From Nocardiopsis sp. CNR-923 (GTDB lineage Bacteria; Actinomycetota; Actinomycetes; Streptosporangiales; Streptosporangiaceae), in contig NZ_MKKC01000077.1 of NCBI RefSeq assembly GCF_001942255.1, positions 1 to 60,459 of the forward strand: a DNA stretch of 60,459 bases, given 5' to 3'. The notes beneath the pieces were generated by a model. The model did no database searches, was not told the origin of the DNA, and saw nothing but the letters and a program-made list of their open reading frames with translations. A program made the translations under genes and the position numbers. Positions 9,321 to 20,251 of the stretch are shown in pieces; positions within the stretch are counted from its first letter, which is position 1, and every line of letters begins with the position of its first letter.

Positions 9321-11550
9321 CTAGAGGCGCTCCAGGGTGCGGACGGCCCGCGGGGCGGTGGGGGCGGCCCCCGGCGGGGTGTCCTCCTCCGCCCCGCCCT
9401 CGGAGATGCCCACGCGCTCGTGCAACCAGCGCAGCGGTCGCGGCAGCCACCAGTTGAGGTCGCCGAGCAGCCGCATGGTCGCCGGCACCATCACCGCCCG
9501 TACCAGCGTGGCGTCCACGACCACGGCCATGGCCAGGCCCACTCCGATGATCTTCAGGAACAACAGCCCCGAGGCGCCCATGGCCACGAGGACGACGACG
9601 AGCAGCAGCGCGGCGCTCGTGATGATCCGAGCGGTCCGCTGGAGCCCCGTCGCGACCGCGTGGGTGCTGTCCCCGGTCCGCAGGTATTCCTCGCGCACCC
9701 GGCTGAGCAGGAACAGCTCGTAGTCCATCGCCAGGCCGAACGACACGACGGTGATGAGCACCAGGTAGGTCGGGTCGATGGTGCCGACCGCGTCGAAGCC
9801 GAGCAACCCTCCGAGCACCCCTTCCTGGAAGGCCAGGACCACCATGCCCAGGGAGGCCCCGAGCGACAGGGCGCCCATGAGCACGGCCTTGACCGGCAGC
9901 ACCACGGAGCCGAAGGCGAGGAAGAGCAGCAGCACGGTCGCGCCGGCGACGAACGCCACGGTCGTGGGGACGGCGTCGACGATCGCCGCCACGTTGTCCA
10001 ACTGCCGCGCCGCCACGCCGCCCACGAGGGCCTCCTCGGCGCCCTCGGGCAGGGGCTCGCCCCGGATCTGGCGGACCAGATCGGCGGTCTCCGGATCGTC
10101 GATCTCCCCCTCGTAGGCGACCAGCACGTGCGCGACTCGGTCACCGGCTCGCTCGACCTGGGAGAGCTCCACGAGCGATGACAGTTCCTCCAGGCGCATG
10201 GCGTACTCGTCGAGATCCTCCTCCGCGACGTCCCCGGTGACGGCGATGTGCAGGCGTCCCATCCCGCCAGCGGGAAAGTCCTCCTCCAGCGCCTGCGCGG
10301 CGATCCGGCTGGCGGCGTCCTCGGGCAGGTACCGCTGGTCCGTGGCGCCCAGCTGGGCGGCGGACAGGCCGGAGCTGAGGAACAACAGCACGCCGCCGAC
10401 GGCGACCAGGGACACCGCCGGGCCCCGCATCACCGTGCGGGCCAGGCGGGCCCACGCCCCGGCGCCGTCGTGGACCGCGCTGGCGACGGTGCGCGTCGCA
10501 GGGCAGTCGCAGCCGGTCGATCCGCCTCCCCACCACCGACAGCAGCGCGGGCAGGAACACCAGGGCCGCGAGGAGGTCGAACACGACGACGGCGATCCCG
10601 CCCCAGCCGATCGACTTCAGGATGGGCTGGGGGAAGAACAGCAGACCCGCGAAGGCGATGCCGACAGTGACTCCGGAGAAGGCGACGGTCCGCCCGGCGG
10701 TGTCCACCGTACGGCTGATCGCGTGGGCGACGGAGTTGCCGCGGTCCAGTTCCTCCCGGAAGCGGCTGACCATGAACAGTCCGTAGTCGATCGCCAGGCC
10801 CAGGCCGAGGATGGTGGCGACGTTGACCGCGAACACCGACACCTCGGTCACCTGCGTCAGGGCGCGCAGCAAGGTGAGGGAGCCGAGGATGGCCAGGCCT
10901 CCGACGCTGAGCGGGACCAGGCCCGCCACGACCCCGCCGAAGATGAGGACGAGCAGGAACAGCAGCACCGGAAGGGTGAACAGCTCGGCGCGCACGATGT
11001 CGCTCTCGGCTGTCGCCGACAGTTCGTTCTCCACGCTGATGGGCCCGCCCAGGTGTGTCTCCAGAGGCCCGGCCTCCAGGATCTCGGCGACCTCCTCGAA
11101 CTGGTGCAGACGGTCGGCGTGCGTCTGCCCGCTCAGGGTCACCGGCACGTAGGTGGCGTGCTGGTCCTCGGAGACGAGTATGCCGCGTTCGACGTCGCTG
11201 AGGCTCTCGTCCAGGTAGACGTCGTAGGACGTGACCAGCTCCCCGGGAAGGTCGTCGGTGACGCGCCGCACGGCCGCGGCGAAGGTCGGGTTGGTCACCT
11301 GCGTCTCGTCACTGCGGAAGACCGCCACGACGTCGACGTCGTCGTGGCCCAGCTCCTCCTGGATCAGTTCGGTGGCGCGGGTGGACTCCGCGTGCGGATC
11401 CTCGAAGCCGCTCTCGCTGACGTCGGAGAAGACCCCCGATCCCCAGACGACGGCGAAGAGGGTGAAGAGACCGGTGGCCACCAGCGTCCACCACCGCCGG
11501 CGGTGGACGGCCAGCCCCAGACGGCCGAACAGGCCAGCGTGTGTCGGCAT
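9321..11550 (-). CDS. MMPL/RND-family membrane transporter, frame interrupted
   Basis: About 742 aa with the MMPL layout: TM1 (residues 19-40), an exported loop, five helices including the GLGLAIDYGLFMVSRFREEL signature, then a second repeat with its own first helix, loop and GLAMDYELFLLSRVREEYL. Actinobacterial relatives export lipids or drugs. The two halves are in different frames, meeting near 10495; here one base must be removed (or two added), unlike the other shifts in the window. It is divergent from a TetR gene, with a 28-bp palindrome close to its ATG, so repression by that regulator is likely. A good site GAGAGGG precedes the start. Confidence 0.85.
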
Positions 11551-11580
11551 GCGTCGCCCTCTCAGTGAATGCTCTTGGTG

Positions 11581-11608
11581 GTGAACGGCGTTTGCTAACG
11601 GTGTTCAC
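11581..11608 (+). promoter_or_regulatory. Palindromic operator between MMPL and tetR
   Basis: The 28-bp element begins GTGAACggCGTTtGC and matches its own reverse complement at 22 of 28 positions. It starts 31 nt upstream of the MMPL ATG, with the TetR gene about 90 nt away on the other side. This is the normal position for a TetR operator controlling both genes. Confidence 0.7.
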
Positions 11609-11697
11609 TAAAGCGTGCACCCGTTACGATGTCAATATCGCCGACGAGCACCACAGCGCCAGCGAGCTGGCGCCGGAGACGGGGTGTAGCGCAACCC

Positions 11698-12489
11698 ATG
11701 ACGCAACCGCAGGTCGCCCGAGGGCAGGTGGAGCAGGTCGGACTGAGCCGCCGGGAACGTGTGCGCGAAGCCACACTCTCGGAGATCAAGGCGATCGCCC
11801 GACGGCACCTCGTCGAACACGGCCCCTCCGGGGTCTCCCTGCGCGCCATCGCCCGCGAGATGGGCATGACCGCGCCCGGCCTGTACCGCTACGTGTCGGG
11901 GATCGACGCCCTGCTCGTCGCGATCACGGTTGAGATGTTCGACGAACTCGGCGCCGCCGTGGCCGCGGCCGACGCCAGCGTCCCCGACGAGGACACCGAC
12001 CGACGCATCCGCACGTCGCTGCGCGCCTTCCGGACCTGGGCGGTCGGCCACCGGAGCGAGTTCGCGACCATGTTCGGGCCGCGACCCCACGTGGATCCGA
12101 ACGCGGACACCGCCCCGGCGATCGAGGCCGCCCGGCGCTTCGCCGCGACCTTCTACACCCTCTTCGACCGGCTGCTGGCCGAGCGCCGCTTCGCCCTGCC
12201 GGACAGCTCACACCTCACTCCCGAACTCGCCCGCGAGCTGCGCTCCTTCGCTGAGAACTGCGGTTTCTCCGCACCGCACATCCCGGTGGAGGCGGTCATG
12301 GTGCTCAGCTCGTGCTGGGTACGGCTCTACGGGGTGGTGTGCATGGAGGTCTTCGACCAGATGAGCGTCGTGATGGACGACATGGAACCACTCTTCGAGT
12401 CCGAGCTTCACACCGTGTTGACGGGCTTGGGGGTGAGGTACGAGCCGCCGGAGAGCACCGCACCCACGGCCGTCAGTGCACCCGATTAG
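11698..12489 (+). CDS. TetR-family transcriptional regulator
   Basis: A 263-aa repressor. The helix-turn-helix covers about residues 20-65, with LRAIAREMGMTAPGLYRYV as recognition segment, followed by a TetR_C-like helical domain. The ATG at 11698 is taken because homology starts shortly after it; the frame is open from 11629. It is divergent from the MMPL transporter with a palindrome between them, so it probably represses the exporter and itself and is released by a transported compound. The ligand cannot be read from sequence. Confidence 0.85.
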   Translation: MTQPQVARGQVEQVGLSRRERVREATLSEIKAIARRHLVEHGPSGVSLRAIAREMGMTAPGLYRYVSGIDALLVAITVEMFDELGAAVAAADASVPDEDTDRRIRTSLRAFRTWAVGHRSEFATMFGPRPHVDPNADTAPAIEAARRFAATFYTLFDRLLAERRFALPDSSHLTPELARELRSFAENCGFSAPHIPVEAVMVLSSCWVRLYGVVCMEVFDQMSVVMDDMEPLFESELHTVLTGLGVRYEPPESTAPTAVSAPD

Positions 12490-12583
12490 GCCTCATACTG
12501 GATGTTCGCCTTACATGCCGGATTCGCCCCCGCGGATCCGGCTATCTCCAGCGCGTGTCGGCACGAGAGCGAGGACGGACCCC

Positions 12584-14134
12584 GTGGAGCACCCACCCGG
12601 CGGTGACCGACCCGGGAACGAGGAACCCCTGCCTCGATCACCCGGGCCGGGAGACACCGCCCACCCAACCCTGCCACCCCCGAACCCCACCGGCCCCACC
12701 CCCGAGCCAGCTCCCCACGGACCCCCACTCCCCCCACCGCCCCGCCGCACATGACGGCGTCCCGCCCCCAGTACCCGGGCGGTCACCCGTGGGCGGCTCC
12801 TCAGGCGTCCCAGGGTTTCCCGGGAGGCCGGACGCCCCCCGTCCCTTCGGACACCGGGATCCACCCGCCCCAGAGTCCCCAGGCGCCCACGCTCTCCAGG
12901 AGACCAGAACGTCGTCCGAGGCAGCGGGGGAAACCCACGGGACCCAAGCTTTCCAGCGGCCTCGAACAGTGCAGGGGACACACGCATCACCTGAGGCAAC
13001 GCAGCAGGTCCAGGGGCCGTGGGAACCCCGGGCGGCACCTGGGGGAACCCAGGCGTACCCATGGCCTCCAGCGGCCCACGGGGCCCAGGCGTTCCAGGGC
13101 AGGCAGGACACCCCGCGTCTCCAGGGCCCGCCCCCGGGTCCGCGCACCGCCCTCCCCCAGGGCGCGCACCAGGGGTTCGGGAACGCGTGGAACCCTTACT
13201 CCGGCTGGGCCGGGGCCCCGCCGGCGGGCTGGGCTCCCCCGCACACGTGGTACCCGCCGCGACCACCGCGCCGCCGCACCGGCAGGAACGTGCTGTTCGG
13301 CACCGCGGTCGCGGGGGCGGTCGCGCTCTCGGCACTGGCCGCGAGCGTCGTGACCGTGGTCAGCACCCCGCGCGAGGAGCCCTCGGCGGGCGGAGCCGAC
13401 GTCTCCCTGTACTACGAGGCCGCCCTGACCGCGGCCCCGAACCCGGTGGATGTCGGCCTCGACGACCACCCCCTGTACTCCGCCGCCGTGCCCACGACGG
13501 TCGAGTGCGACCCGCCCGATCTGGACATCGACTCCGACGAGTCCTGGGAGGTGTTCGCCGACGCGACCGGGGAGTGCCTGGACACACTGTGGGAACCGGT
13601 GATGAACGGGCTCGGGCTCCACTCCGAGACACCGGACATCACGGTCACCCGCGAGTCCCCCGACTCGGGCGAGGAGGAGGGCTACACGCTCGCCTACTAC
13701 GAGAGCGACCACACCCGCATCACCGTCGTCCTACCCAACGTCCGCGAGCTCGGCGCGTTCGTCCCCGACGAGGACCAGGAGGAGGTCTGGGTGGCCCTCA
13801 TGGGGCACGAGTACGGCCACCACGTCCAGTTCGCGACAGGCATCCTCGACCTCTCCCACCAGTTGGAGTTCGGGTCCAAGGACGAGGACGAGCGCCTGGA
13901 GGCGTTGCGCCGGACCGAGCTCCAGGCCGAGTGCTTGGCCGGGATCGGCCTGCGGGCGATCATGGACGGCGACGCCGAGGCGCTGGGCGTCGTCGACGAG
14001 CACTTCACGCCGGCGGCGACCTGGACACCCACGGCAGCGCGGTCAACCGCTCGTTCTGGCTGGAGGAAGGCTGGTCAGGAGAAACCGTGGAGGGCTGCAA
14101 CACCTACGGGGCCGAGGCGCGCCGAGTCTCCTGA
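12584..14134 (+). CDS. Membrane-anchored neutral zinc metallopeptidase, several frameshifts
   Basis: The secure part is residues ~230-517: one transmembrane helix (FGTAVAGAVALSALAASVV), then an exported YpfJ-type peptidase domain with the zinc motif GHEYGHHVQF (HExxH) and the downstream ELQAECLAGIGLRAIMDGD. The frame is lost near 14020; one added base gives GDLDTHGSAVNRSFWLEEGW and the stop at 14134. The N-terminal region is Pro/Gly/Gln-rich and cytoplasmic. Third-position GC suggests it passes through three frames: GTG 12584 to about 12750, then 12751 to about 12895, then onward. Each switch again equals one missing base. The start is therefore tentative. It is convergent with fprA. Confidence 0.65.
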
Positions 14135-14139
14135 GCACC

Positions 14140-14174
14140 GCCCCGCCCACGCCGCGGGTCGGCGGGGGCGGGGC
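14140..14174 (+). terminator. Bidirectional terminator between convergent genes
   Basis: A 15-bp G/C stem with one A-G mismatch and a 5-nt loop, between the metallopeptidase stop (14134) and the fprA stop (14185). It can serve both strands. Confidence 0.7.
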
Positions 14175-14184
14175 TCGGCGTGCC

Positions 14185-15582
14185 TCAGCCGCCTTCGATG
14201 ACCTCACGGTAGGCGCCCCAGCCGTGCAGCTTGACCCGTTCCCCGCGGTCGAGCCGTTCGGCCTGCTCCGCCTCGGCGCTGTCGATGCGCAGCCAGTCGC
14301 CGTAGCCGCTGTGCCCGATTCCCAGCTCGTCCAGGAGCGCCTCCAACGGGACCAGGTCCGGTGCGCCCGAGCGCAGCGTCGGCGCGTCGTCGAGGAGCGA
14401 GCGGACGGTCCCGGCGGCGTCGGACTTGTTCGTGCCGATCACCCCGGTTGCGCCGCGCTTGATCCATCCGGCCACGTAGTCGCCGGGGACGGGCCGACCC
14501 GCGGTGTCCAGCACCCGGCCCGCCTCCTGCGGGACGGTCCGCTCGACCGGGTCGAAGGGGACGCCGGGCAGCGGCACCCCGGCGTACCCGACCGACCGAA
14601 GCACCATCCCGACGTCGAGCAGGGTGGTTTGCCCGGTTCCCGCCAGGTGCCCGTCGGGGTCCAGACGCGTGTGCTCCAACCGGACACCGGTCACCCGGTC
14701 GGTTCCCAGGATCTCCTCCGGACGCACCCAGAAGTGCAGCCGGACACTGCGCGCGCACCCGCGCGGGGCGCGCCGTGCCTGATCGGACAGCAGCCGCAGG
14801 TTGGTGCGCGCCGCCCGGGCCACCTGGTGCACCTCGGGGGCGGGACCGCCCACGTCGGCGGGGTCGATGTCGACCTGCTCGGCGGAGACGACCACGTCCA
14901 CGTCCGGCAGGGCGAGAAGGTCGCGCAGCTCGGGCGCGGTGAACTTCGCCTGGAGCGGGCCGCGCCTGGCCAGCAGGTGGACGACGCGCACACTGCTGGC
15001 GGCCAGGGCCTCCAGGACGGGCTGGGGGATGTCGGTGTGCCGGAGTTCGTCGGCGGTCTTGACCAGGATGCGCGCCACGTCCAGGGCCACGTTGCCGGCC
15101 CCCACCACGGCGACCTCCTCCGCGCCCAGGACGAACCGCTCCAGTTCGCTGTCGGGGTGGCCGCAGTACCAGTTGACGAAGTCGGTGGCGGCGACGCTTC
15201 CGGGCAGGTCCTCGCCGGGGACGCCCAGTCGGCGGTCGACGCTGGCGCCGGTCGCGTACACCACTGCGTGGTGTGTGCGGGCCAGGTGGGCGCGGGTGAG
15301 GGCGGCCCCGAACTCGACCCCGCCGACGAAGCGCACGTGCGGGTGCTCCAGAACCTTGCGCAGCGCGCGGGCCACGCCCTTGATCTTGGTGTGGTCGGGG
15401 GCCACGCCGTAGCGGACCAGACCGTAGGGGGTGGGCAGCCGGTCCATGACGTCCACCCGGACGGGGACGCGGCTCTGGCGGATGAGCGCGTCGGCCGCGT
15501 AGATGCCCGCCGGCCCGGATCCGATCACGGCCACCCGGAGCGGCTCGCCGGCGCGCTGCTGGTCGGGGTCGGGAACGGTCAT
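14185..15582 (-). CDS. fprA: Ferredoxin-NADP(+) reductase, FprA type
   Basis: A 465-aa flavoprotein of the adrenodoxin-reductase/FprA family that moves electrons between NADPH and ferredoxin. The FAD site is VAVIGSGPAGIYAADALI near residue 20, followed by TPYGLVRYGVAPDH. The NADP site is VAVVGAGNVALDVARIL. Near the C-terminus GWIKRGATGVIGTNKSDA is the typical family segment. The ATG at 15582 is preferred over the open frame reaching 15660, because the flavin site then sits at the normal distance from the N-terminus. It is on the same strand as dxs but separated from it by a hairpin. Confidence 0.9.
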   Translation of the reverse strand: MTVPDPDQQRAGEPLRVAVIGSGPAGIYAADALIRQSRVPVRVDVMDRLPTPYGLVRYGVAPDHTKIKGVARALRKVLEHPHVRFVGGVEFGAALTRAHLARTHHAVVYATGASVDRRLGVPGEDLPGSVAATDFVNWYCGHPDSELERFVLGAEEVAVVGAGNVALDVARILVKTADELRHTDIPQPVLEALAASSVRVVHLLARRGPLQAKFTAPELRDLLALPDVDVVVSAEQVDIDPADVGGPAPEVHQVARAARTNLRLLSDQARRAPRGCARSVRLHFWVRPEEILGTDRVTGVRLEHTRLDPDGHLAGTGQTTLLDVGMVLRSVGYAGVPLPGVPFDPVERTVPQEAGRVLDTAGRPVPGDYVAGWIKRGATGVIGTNKSDAAGTVRSLLDDAPTLRSGAPDLVPLEALLDELGIGHSGYGDWLRIDSAEAEQAERLDRGERVKLHGWGAYREVIEGG

Positions 15583-15625
15583 GGTTCCATTCTGACAGCT
15601 CCAGGGCCCGTGCCGGGCGCATGTG

Positions 15626-15654
15626 GAGGGCGTCCCCGCGTCGGGGACGCCCTC
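15626..15654 (-). terminator. Terminator after dxs
   Basis: A perfect 13-bp stem GAGGGCGTCCCCG with its complement around a 3-nt loop, about 160 nt beyond the dxs stop and upstream of fprA. Confidence 0.65.
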
Positions 15655-15814
15655 GTCCACGCGGATCCGGCCGGGATCGGCTCCCGGCTTACCCGGGCAG
15701 CGTCCTGGGGTGTGGCTCGGGCTCCGCCGGGGCGCCAGGAGGCCAGGACCGCGCCGCGGGCGTCCGTCTGGGCCGACGCGAGGCGCGGTGAGCCCCGTCA
15801 GAGCCAGGCTCCGG

Positions 15815-17730
15815 TCAGGACGCGGCCACCGGGGACGCGGCGGACTCGGTGTGACGGGAGACGGTCTCGGTGAGCTTTCGGGAGAGCTCCTGGGGGGTCA
15901 GGCCCTGCTGCTGGAGGATGCGGTCCCGCTTGGCGTGGTCGAGGAACTCCTGCTCGATGCCGAAGGTGCGCACGGGCACGTCGACGTCGTTGTCGCGCAG
16001 CAGACGGGCGACGGCGTCACCGACGGCGCCGGTGCGGCCGTTGTCCTCGATGACGGCCACGACGCCGTGCTCGGCGGCCTCGGCGACCAGGGCCCCGTCC
16101 AGGGGCTTGACCCACATCGGGTCGACGACGGTGACGCCGATACCCTGGTCGGCCATCCGGTCGGCGACCTCACAGGCGACCTGGGCCATGCTGCCGACGC
16201 CCACGACGAGCAGGTCCTTGGAACGGCCGCCCTCGGTGGCCCGGCGCAGCAGGTCCATGGATCCGACCCGGCCGATCGCGTCGAGGTGCTCGGCGACCGC
16301 GCCCTTGGGGTAGCGCACCACCGTGGGGGCGTCCTCGACCGCCACGGCCTCGCGCAGGAGGCGGCGCAGGCGCTCGGCGTCGCGCGGGGCGGCCAGGCGC
16401 AGGCCCGGCACGACCTGAAGGATCGACAGGTCCCACATGCCGTTGTGGCTGGCGCCGTCGTTGCCGGTCACCCCGGCGCGGTCCAGGCAGAAGGTGACCC
16501 CCTGCCGGTGCAGCGCGGCGTCCATGAGGACCTGGTCGAAGCACCGGTTGAGGAAGGTGGCGTAGACGGCGACCACGGGGTGGAGGCCGTTCATGGCCAT
16601 GCCGGTGGCGGCGGTGGCGGCGTGCTGCTCGGCGATGCCGACGTCGAAGCAGCGGTCGGGGTAGGCGGCGGCGAACTTGTTCAGCCCCGTGGGGTAGAGC
16701 ATGGCCGCGGTGATGGCGACGACGTCCTCGCGCTCGGCGCCGATCTCGACCATGGTCTCGCCGAAGACCGACGTCCACTTCTCCGCCTTGGGGCCGGGTT
16801 TGGCCTGGCCGGTGTCGACGTCGAAGGGGCCGGGGGCGTGGAACTGGTCCTCGTCGTGGTTCTCGGCGGGGGCGTAGCCCTTGCCCTTCTGCGTGATGCA
16901 GTGGACGATCACGGGTCCGCCGAAGTCACGGGCGCGGCGCAGCGCCTTCTCCAGCGCGGGTTCGTCGTGCCCGTCGATGGGACCGAGGTACTTCAACCCC
17001 AGGTCCTCGAACATCATCTGCGGCTGGATCGCGTCCTTGACGCCCTTCTTCAGGCCGTGCAGGGCCTCGTACAGGGGCTGGCCGACGACGGGCGTCCGGT
17101 TGAGCGTGGTCTTGGCCAGGTCGAGCGCCTGCTCGTAGCCGGGGGTCAGACGCAGGGAGGCCAGGTGGTCGGCGATGCCGCCCCGCGTGGGCGAGTAGGA
17201 GCGGCCGTTGTCGTTGACCACGATGACCAGGCGCCGGTTCCTCCTCTCGGCGATGTTGTTGAGCGCCTCCCAGGCCATGCCGCCGGTGAGGGCGCCGTCG
17301 CCGATCACCGCGACCACCGTACGGTCGCGGCGGCCCCTGACCTCGTTGGCCCGGGCCATGCCGTCGGCGTAGGACAGGGCCGTGGAGGCGTGCGAGTTCT
17401 CGATGAAGTCGTGCTCGGACTCGGCCCGGGACGGGTACCCGGACAGTCCGCCCTCGGACTTGAGGTCGGTGAAGTCGTGGCGGCCGGTGAGCACCTTGTG
17501 CGCGTAGGCCTGGTGACCGGTGTCGAAGAGGATGGGGTCCTTGGGCGAGTCGAAGACCCGGTGCAGGGCGATGGTCAGTTCGACGACGCCGAGGCTGGGA
17601 CCGAGGTGGCCGCCGGTCTGCGCACAGGAGTCGACCAGGAAGTCTCTGATCTCCCGCGCCAGCTTGGAAGCTGGTCGGCCGGGAGCTTCTTGAGCGCTTC
17701 CGGATTGTGTATCGACTCGAACAGTGCCAC
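15815..17730 (-). CDS. dxs: 1-deoxy-D-xylulose-5-phosphate synthase, frame interrupted
   Basis: Condenses pyruvate and glyceraldehyde 3-phosphate, the first step of the MEP isoprenoid pathway. The N-terminus [20 protein letters not shown] starts at GTG 17730. The frame breaks near 17665, where one added base gives [20 protein letters not shown]. The long remainder has the thiamine-diphosphate motif [16 protein letters not shown], the histidine segment [17 protein letters not shown], and the transketolase-type C-terminal half ([19 protein letters not shown]). Repaired length is 638 aa, normal for Dxs. The 280-nt region upstream of the start shows no further gene. Confidence 0.92.
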
Positions 17731-18010
17731 TGTCTCGTCAGTCCCCTCGTCCAACGTGTCCGCGTGAGTTTGCCGTCTCCGGACGGTGACCTGGCCCGGA
17801 TTTGGCTACCCGCAGGTATGCGTACCCGAGTCTATGAGCCCGTGTCCACGGGTCGCACCCGGGACGGGATCGGGTCGGCGCTCCCGGTCGGAGCCGCCCG
17901 CGCCCCGGAACGCTCCGGCCCGACGACGCGTGCGCGGACACCGGCCCCACACGGTTTTCTCGCGTACATTACTCGCTCCTGAACACGGCATTGCCCCTCC
18001 CCCACCGACG

Positions 18011-18780
18011 CTAACCGAGGACGGCCCTCGTGAGCAGGCCGATCGCCGAGACCGTGACCACACACAACATCGCCACGCGCAGCCGGGCCGCCTCGATGCG
18101 GCGGCGCACGACGTTGCCCAACGCGAACCCGGCCCCGACGAACGGGATCGCGGCGACCCCCACGACGGCCGTCCGCGAGTCCAGCTGCCCGCCCATCCCG
18201 AGCGCGGCGAGTGAGACGGTCGCGCCGAGCAGGAAGAAGGCGGCCAGCGTGGCTCGCACCCGCGAGGGCGGTTCGTCCTGGTAGAGCAGCGCCATCGGCG
18301 GGCCGCCCACCGACGTGGCGGTGCCCGTGAACCCGGACAGGCATCCGGCGACGACGAGGGAGCCCGGGCTGATCCGCACCCGGAAGGACCGCACGGACAG
18401 CGCCACCGCGATGAGCACCATGGCGCCGACCAGGCCAGCCAGTGCCCCGGGCGGGAGGGTGGCGACCACCCACACGCCCACCGCCGTCCCCGGGATCCGG
18501 GCGGGCAGCCCCCAGGCCACCCCCTTCCAGTCCACGTGCCGCCACTCCTGGAACAGCGTGAACAGGGGGAGCAGAACCGCGGCGATGAGCATCGCCCCCG
18601 GCATGAGCGTCGGGTCCAGGAGGGAGATGACCGGCGCCGCCACCAGCCCCAGGCCGAGTCCGACCGTGCTCTGCACGGCCGCCCCCGCGAGAACGGCCGT
18701 CCCGGCCAGGAGGACGAAGACCCAGGCGTCCGCCGCGCGAGCGGCCCGAGGGAGACGGGTTCCAGGAGTGCTGTGTTCAT
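18011..18780 (-). CDS. TSUP (TauE/SafE) family transporter, frame interrupted
   Basis: About 256 aa of almost continuous hydrophobic helices. The first repeat holds the TauE/SafE-like segment AAVQSTVGLGLGLVAAPV; the second holds GFTGTATSVGGPPMALLYQ. Family members export sulfite, sulfoacetate or related anions; the substrate here is not determinable. The ATG at 18780 leads to MNTALLEPVSLGPLARR. Near 18730 one base is missing before DAWVFVLLAGTAVLAG. It lies 59 nt downstream of the StyA-like gene on the same strand and may be cotranscribed. Confidence 0.78.
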
Positions 18781-18839
18781 CAGGGGGCGAACGCTACATG
18801 TCCACCCACCGATCGGGATTGAGAGGTCAGCTCATGGGA

Positions 18840-20075
18840 TCACAGAGCGTGGACGGGCCCGCGGACACCGTCGGCGTACTCCATGGCCCGCTCGGGGTGC
18901 AGGAACCAGTCGATGAGGCCGCTCGGGTCACTGAAGGAGTCGGCGAAGCGGTCGGCGGTCGGCTGGTGCTCGGCGGCCAGACGAAACAGGTCCCACACGT
19001 GACGGGGACCGGAGAGCATGACCCTGCTCCACGCGGTCACGTGACGGGCCTGCTGCCAGTATGAGGCGAAGGCCCGGCGCATGAACGGCTCGTCGAACGG
19101 CCGTGCGCCGTGGTCGACGATCGCGCGGCGGTAGACGTCGGCGCACAGGGAGGCCATGTTCGCCCCCTGCGCGGTGACAGGGTCGTTGGTGACCACGGTG
19201 TCGGCCATACCCAGCACGGCGGTGCCACGGGGCAGTCGGGCGACGGGCTGGCGGACGACCGGGGCGTAGGCGCCGCGCAGCGTGGCCCCGGGATCGGCGG
19301 GCCGGGCGTGGACGAAGCGCTCGTACTCCCGGGGCGCGTGCTCTCGGAGCAGGTCCGCCAGTCCGGCGTACACCTCCTCGGCGGACGCGTCGGGGGCCGT
19401 GGGACGGTCCATCGGCCCTCCCGGCACGGCCTCGACCATCACCGCGTGGCACGGCCCGGTCAGGGAGTACGTGGGCAGGCTGATCACCTCACCGACTCCG
19501 GGGAGCGCGGTCCGGCTCAGGACAGCGCCCTCGGGGTGGGGCTCGGCGCCCGTGACGTAGGCCGCCGTGAGGATGCGCTGGGGAGCGCCGGAGACCGCCC
19601 GCACAGCGTCCTGCGGGAAGATCCGCGACATCTCGCCCCGTCCCGCGGCGACGACGGTCAGGTCGTGGTCGCGGGCGAGTTCCTCCAGTTCGCCGACCGT
19701 GACCCGGCGGCGGAGGAACCGGCCGCCGTCGCGAACGAACCGCTCCAGCCACGCGGAGAGGCTGAGCCGCTGGTCGACGGACTGGGCGGGCTCGTTCAGC
19801 CGACCGACCCAGGACACGTCGGGGTCCGCCGTTCCCGTGACCCTGACCCCGACCCCCTCGATGAGCGGCGCGCGGCCCTGCCACAGGGACAGCCCGTGGC
19901 GCCGTTCGCGGCGCAGGGCGGGCCCGAAGAGGCACTGGGTGGACAGCACCGGTCCCGCGCGCAGTTCCTCAGGGCCGCGCGGGCTGACCAGCGTCACCTC
20001 GTAGTCCTCGGCGAGCAGGCCGATGCCGAGCTGGAGACCGGACGGGCCCGCGCCGATGACGAGAATCCTTCGCAT
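18840..20075 (-). CDS. StyA-like FAD-dependent monooxygenase
   Basis: A 411-aa flavoprotein similar to the oxygenase component of styrene/indole monooxygenase. It opens with ILVIGAGPSGLQLGIGLL (FAD Rossmann motif) and contains AVLGMADTVVTNDPVTAQGAN, the second flavin-contact region, plus the StyA-like end FMRRAFASYWQQARHVTAW. Members epoxidise aromatic alkenes with FADH2 from a separate reductase (StyB); no flavin reductase is visible nearby, so it is an orphan oxygenase. AGGAGGAAA stands just upstream of the ATG. The TSUP gene follows. The substrate is unknown. Confidence 0.75.
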   Translation of the reverse strand: MRRILVIGAGPSGLQLGIGLLAEDYEVTLVSPRGPEELRAGPVLSTQCLFGPALRRERRHGLSLWQGRAPLIEGVGVRVTGTADPDVSWVGRLNEPAQSVDQRLSLSAWLERFVRDGGRFLRRRVTVGELEELARDHDLTVVAAGRGEMSRIFPQDAVRAVSGAPQRILTAAYVTGAEPHPEGAVLSRTALPGVGEVISLPTYSLTGPCHAVMVEAVPGGPMDRPTAPDASAEEVYAGLADLLREHAPREYERFVHARPADPGATLRGAYAPVVRQPVARLPRGTAVLGMADTVVTNDPVTAQGANMASLCADVYRRAIVDHGARPFDEPFMRRAFASYWQQARHVTAWSRVMLSGPRHVWDLFRLAAEHQPTADRFADSFSDPSGLIDWFLHPERAMEYADGVRGPVHAL

Positions 20076-20251
20076 GCGTTTCCTCCTGGGATAGACGCCT
20101 CGGAACCCGGTGGGCGCACCGGTGCGGCCGTCATCCGGGCACGGCTGATGGACCGACGTGCGGGCGGAGTGCCCGGGGCCGAGGCGGTCGGTCGCGACGA
20201 ACGTAACAGCGGCCGCGCGCGGGCCCCGTCCGGGTACGGGTTCCGTGGAAG

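Noticed and set aside
12476..12754. Separate small proline-rich gene before the metallopeptidase
   Set aside because: Its composition continues in the next frames towards the membrane helix and its end coincides with a one-base shift, so it is more likely the N-terminus of the same protein.
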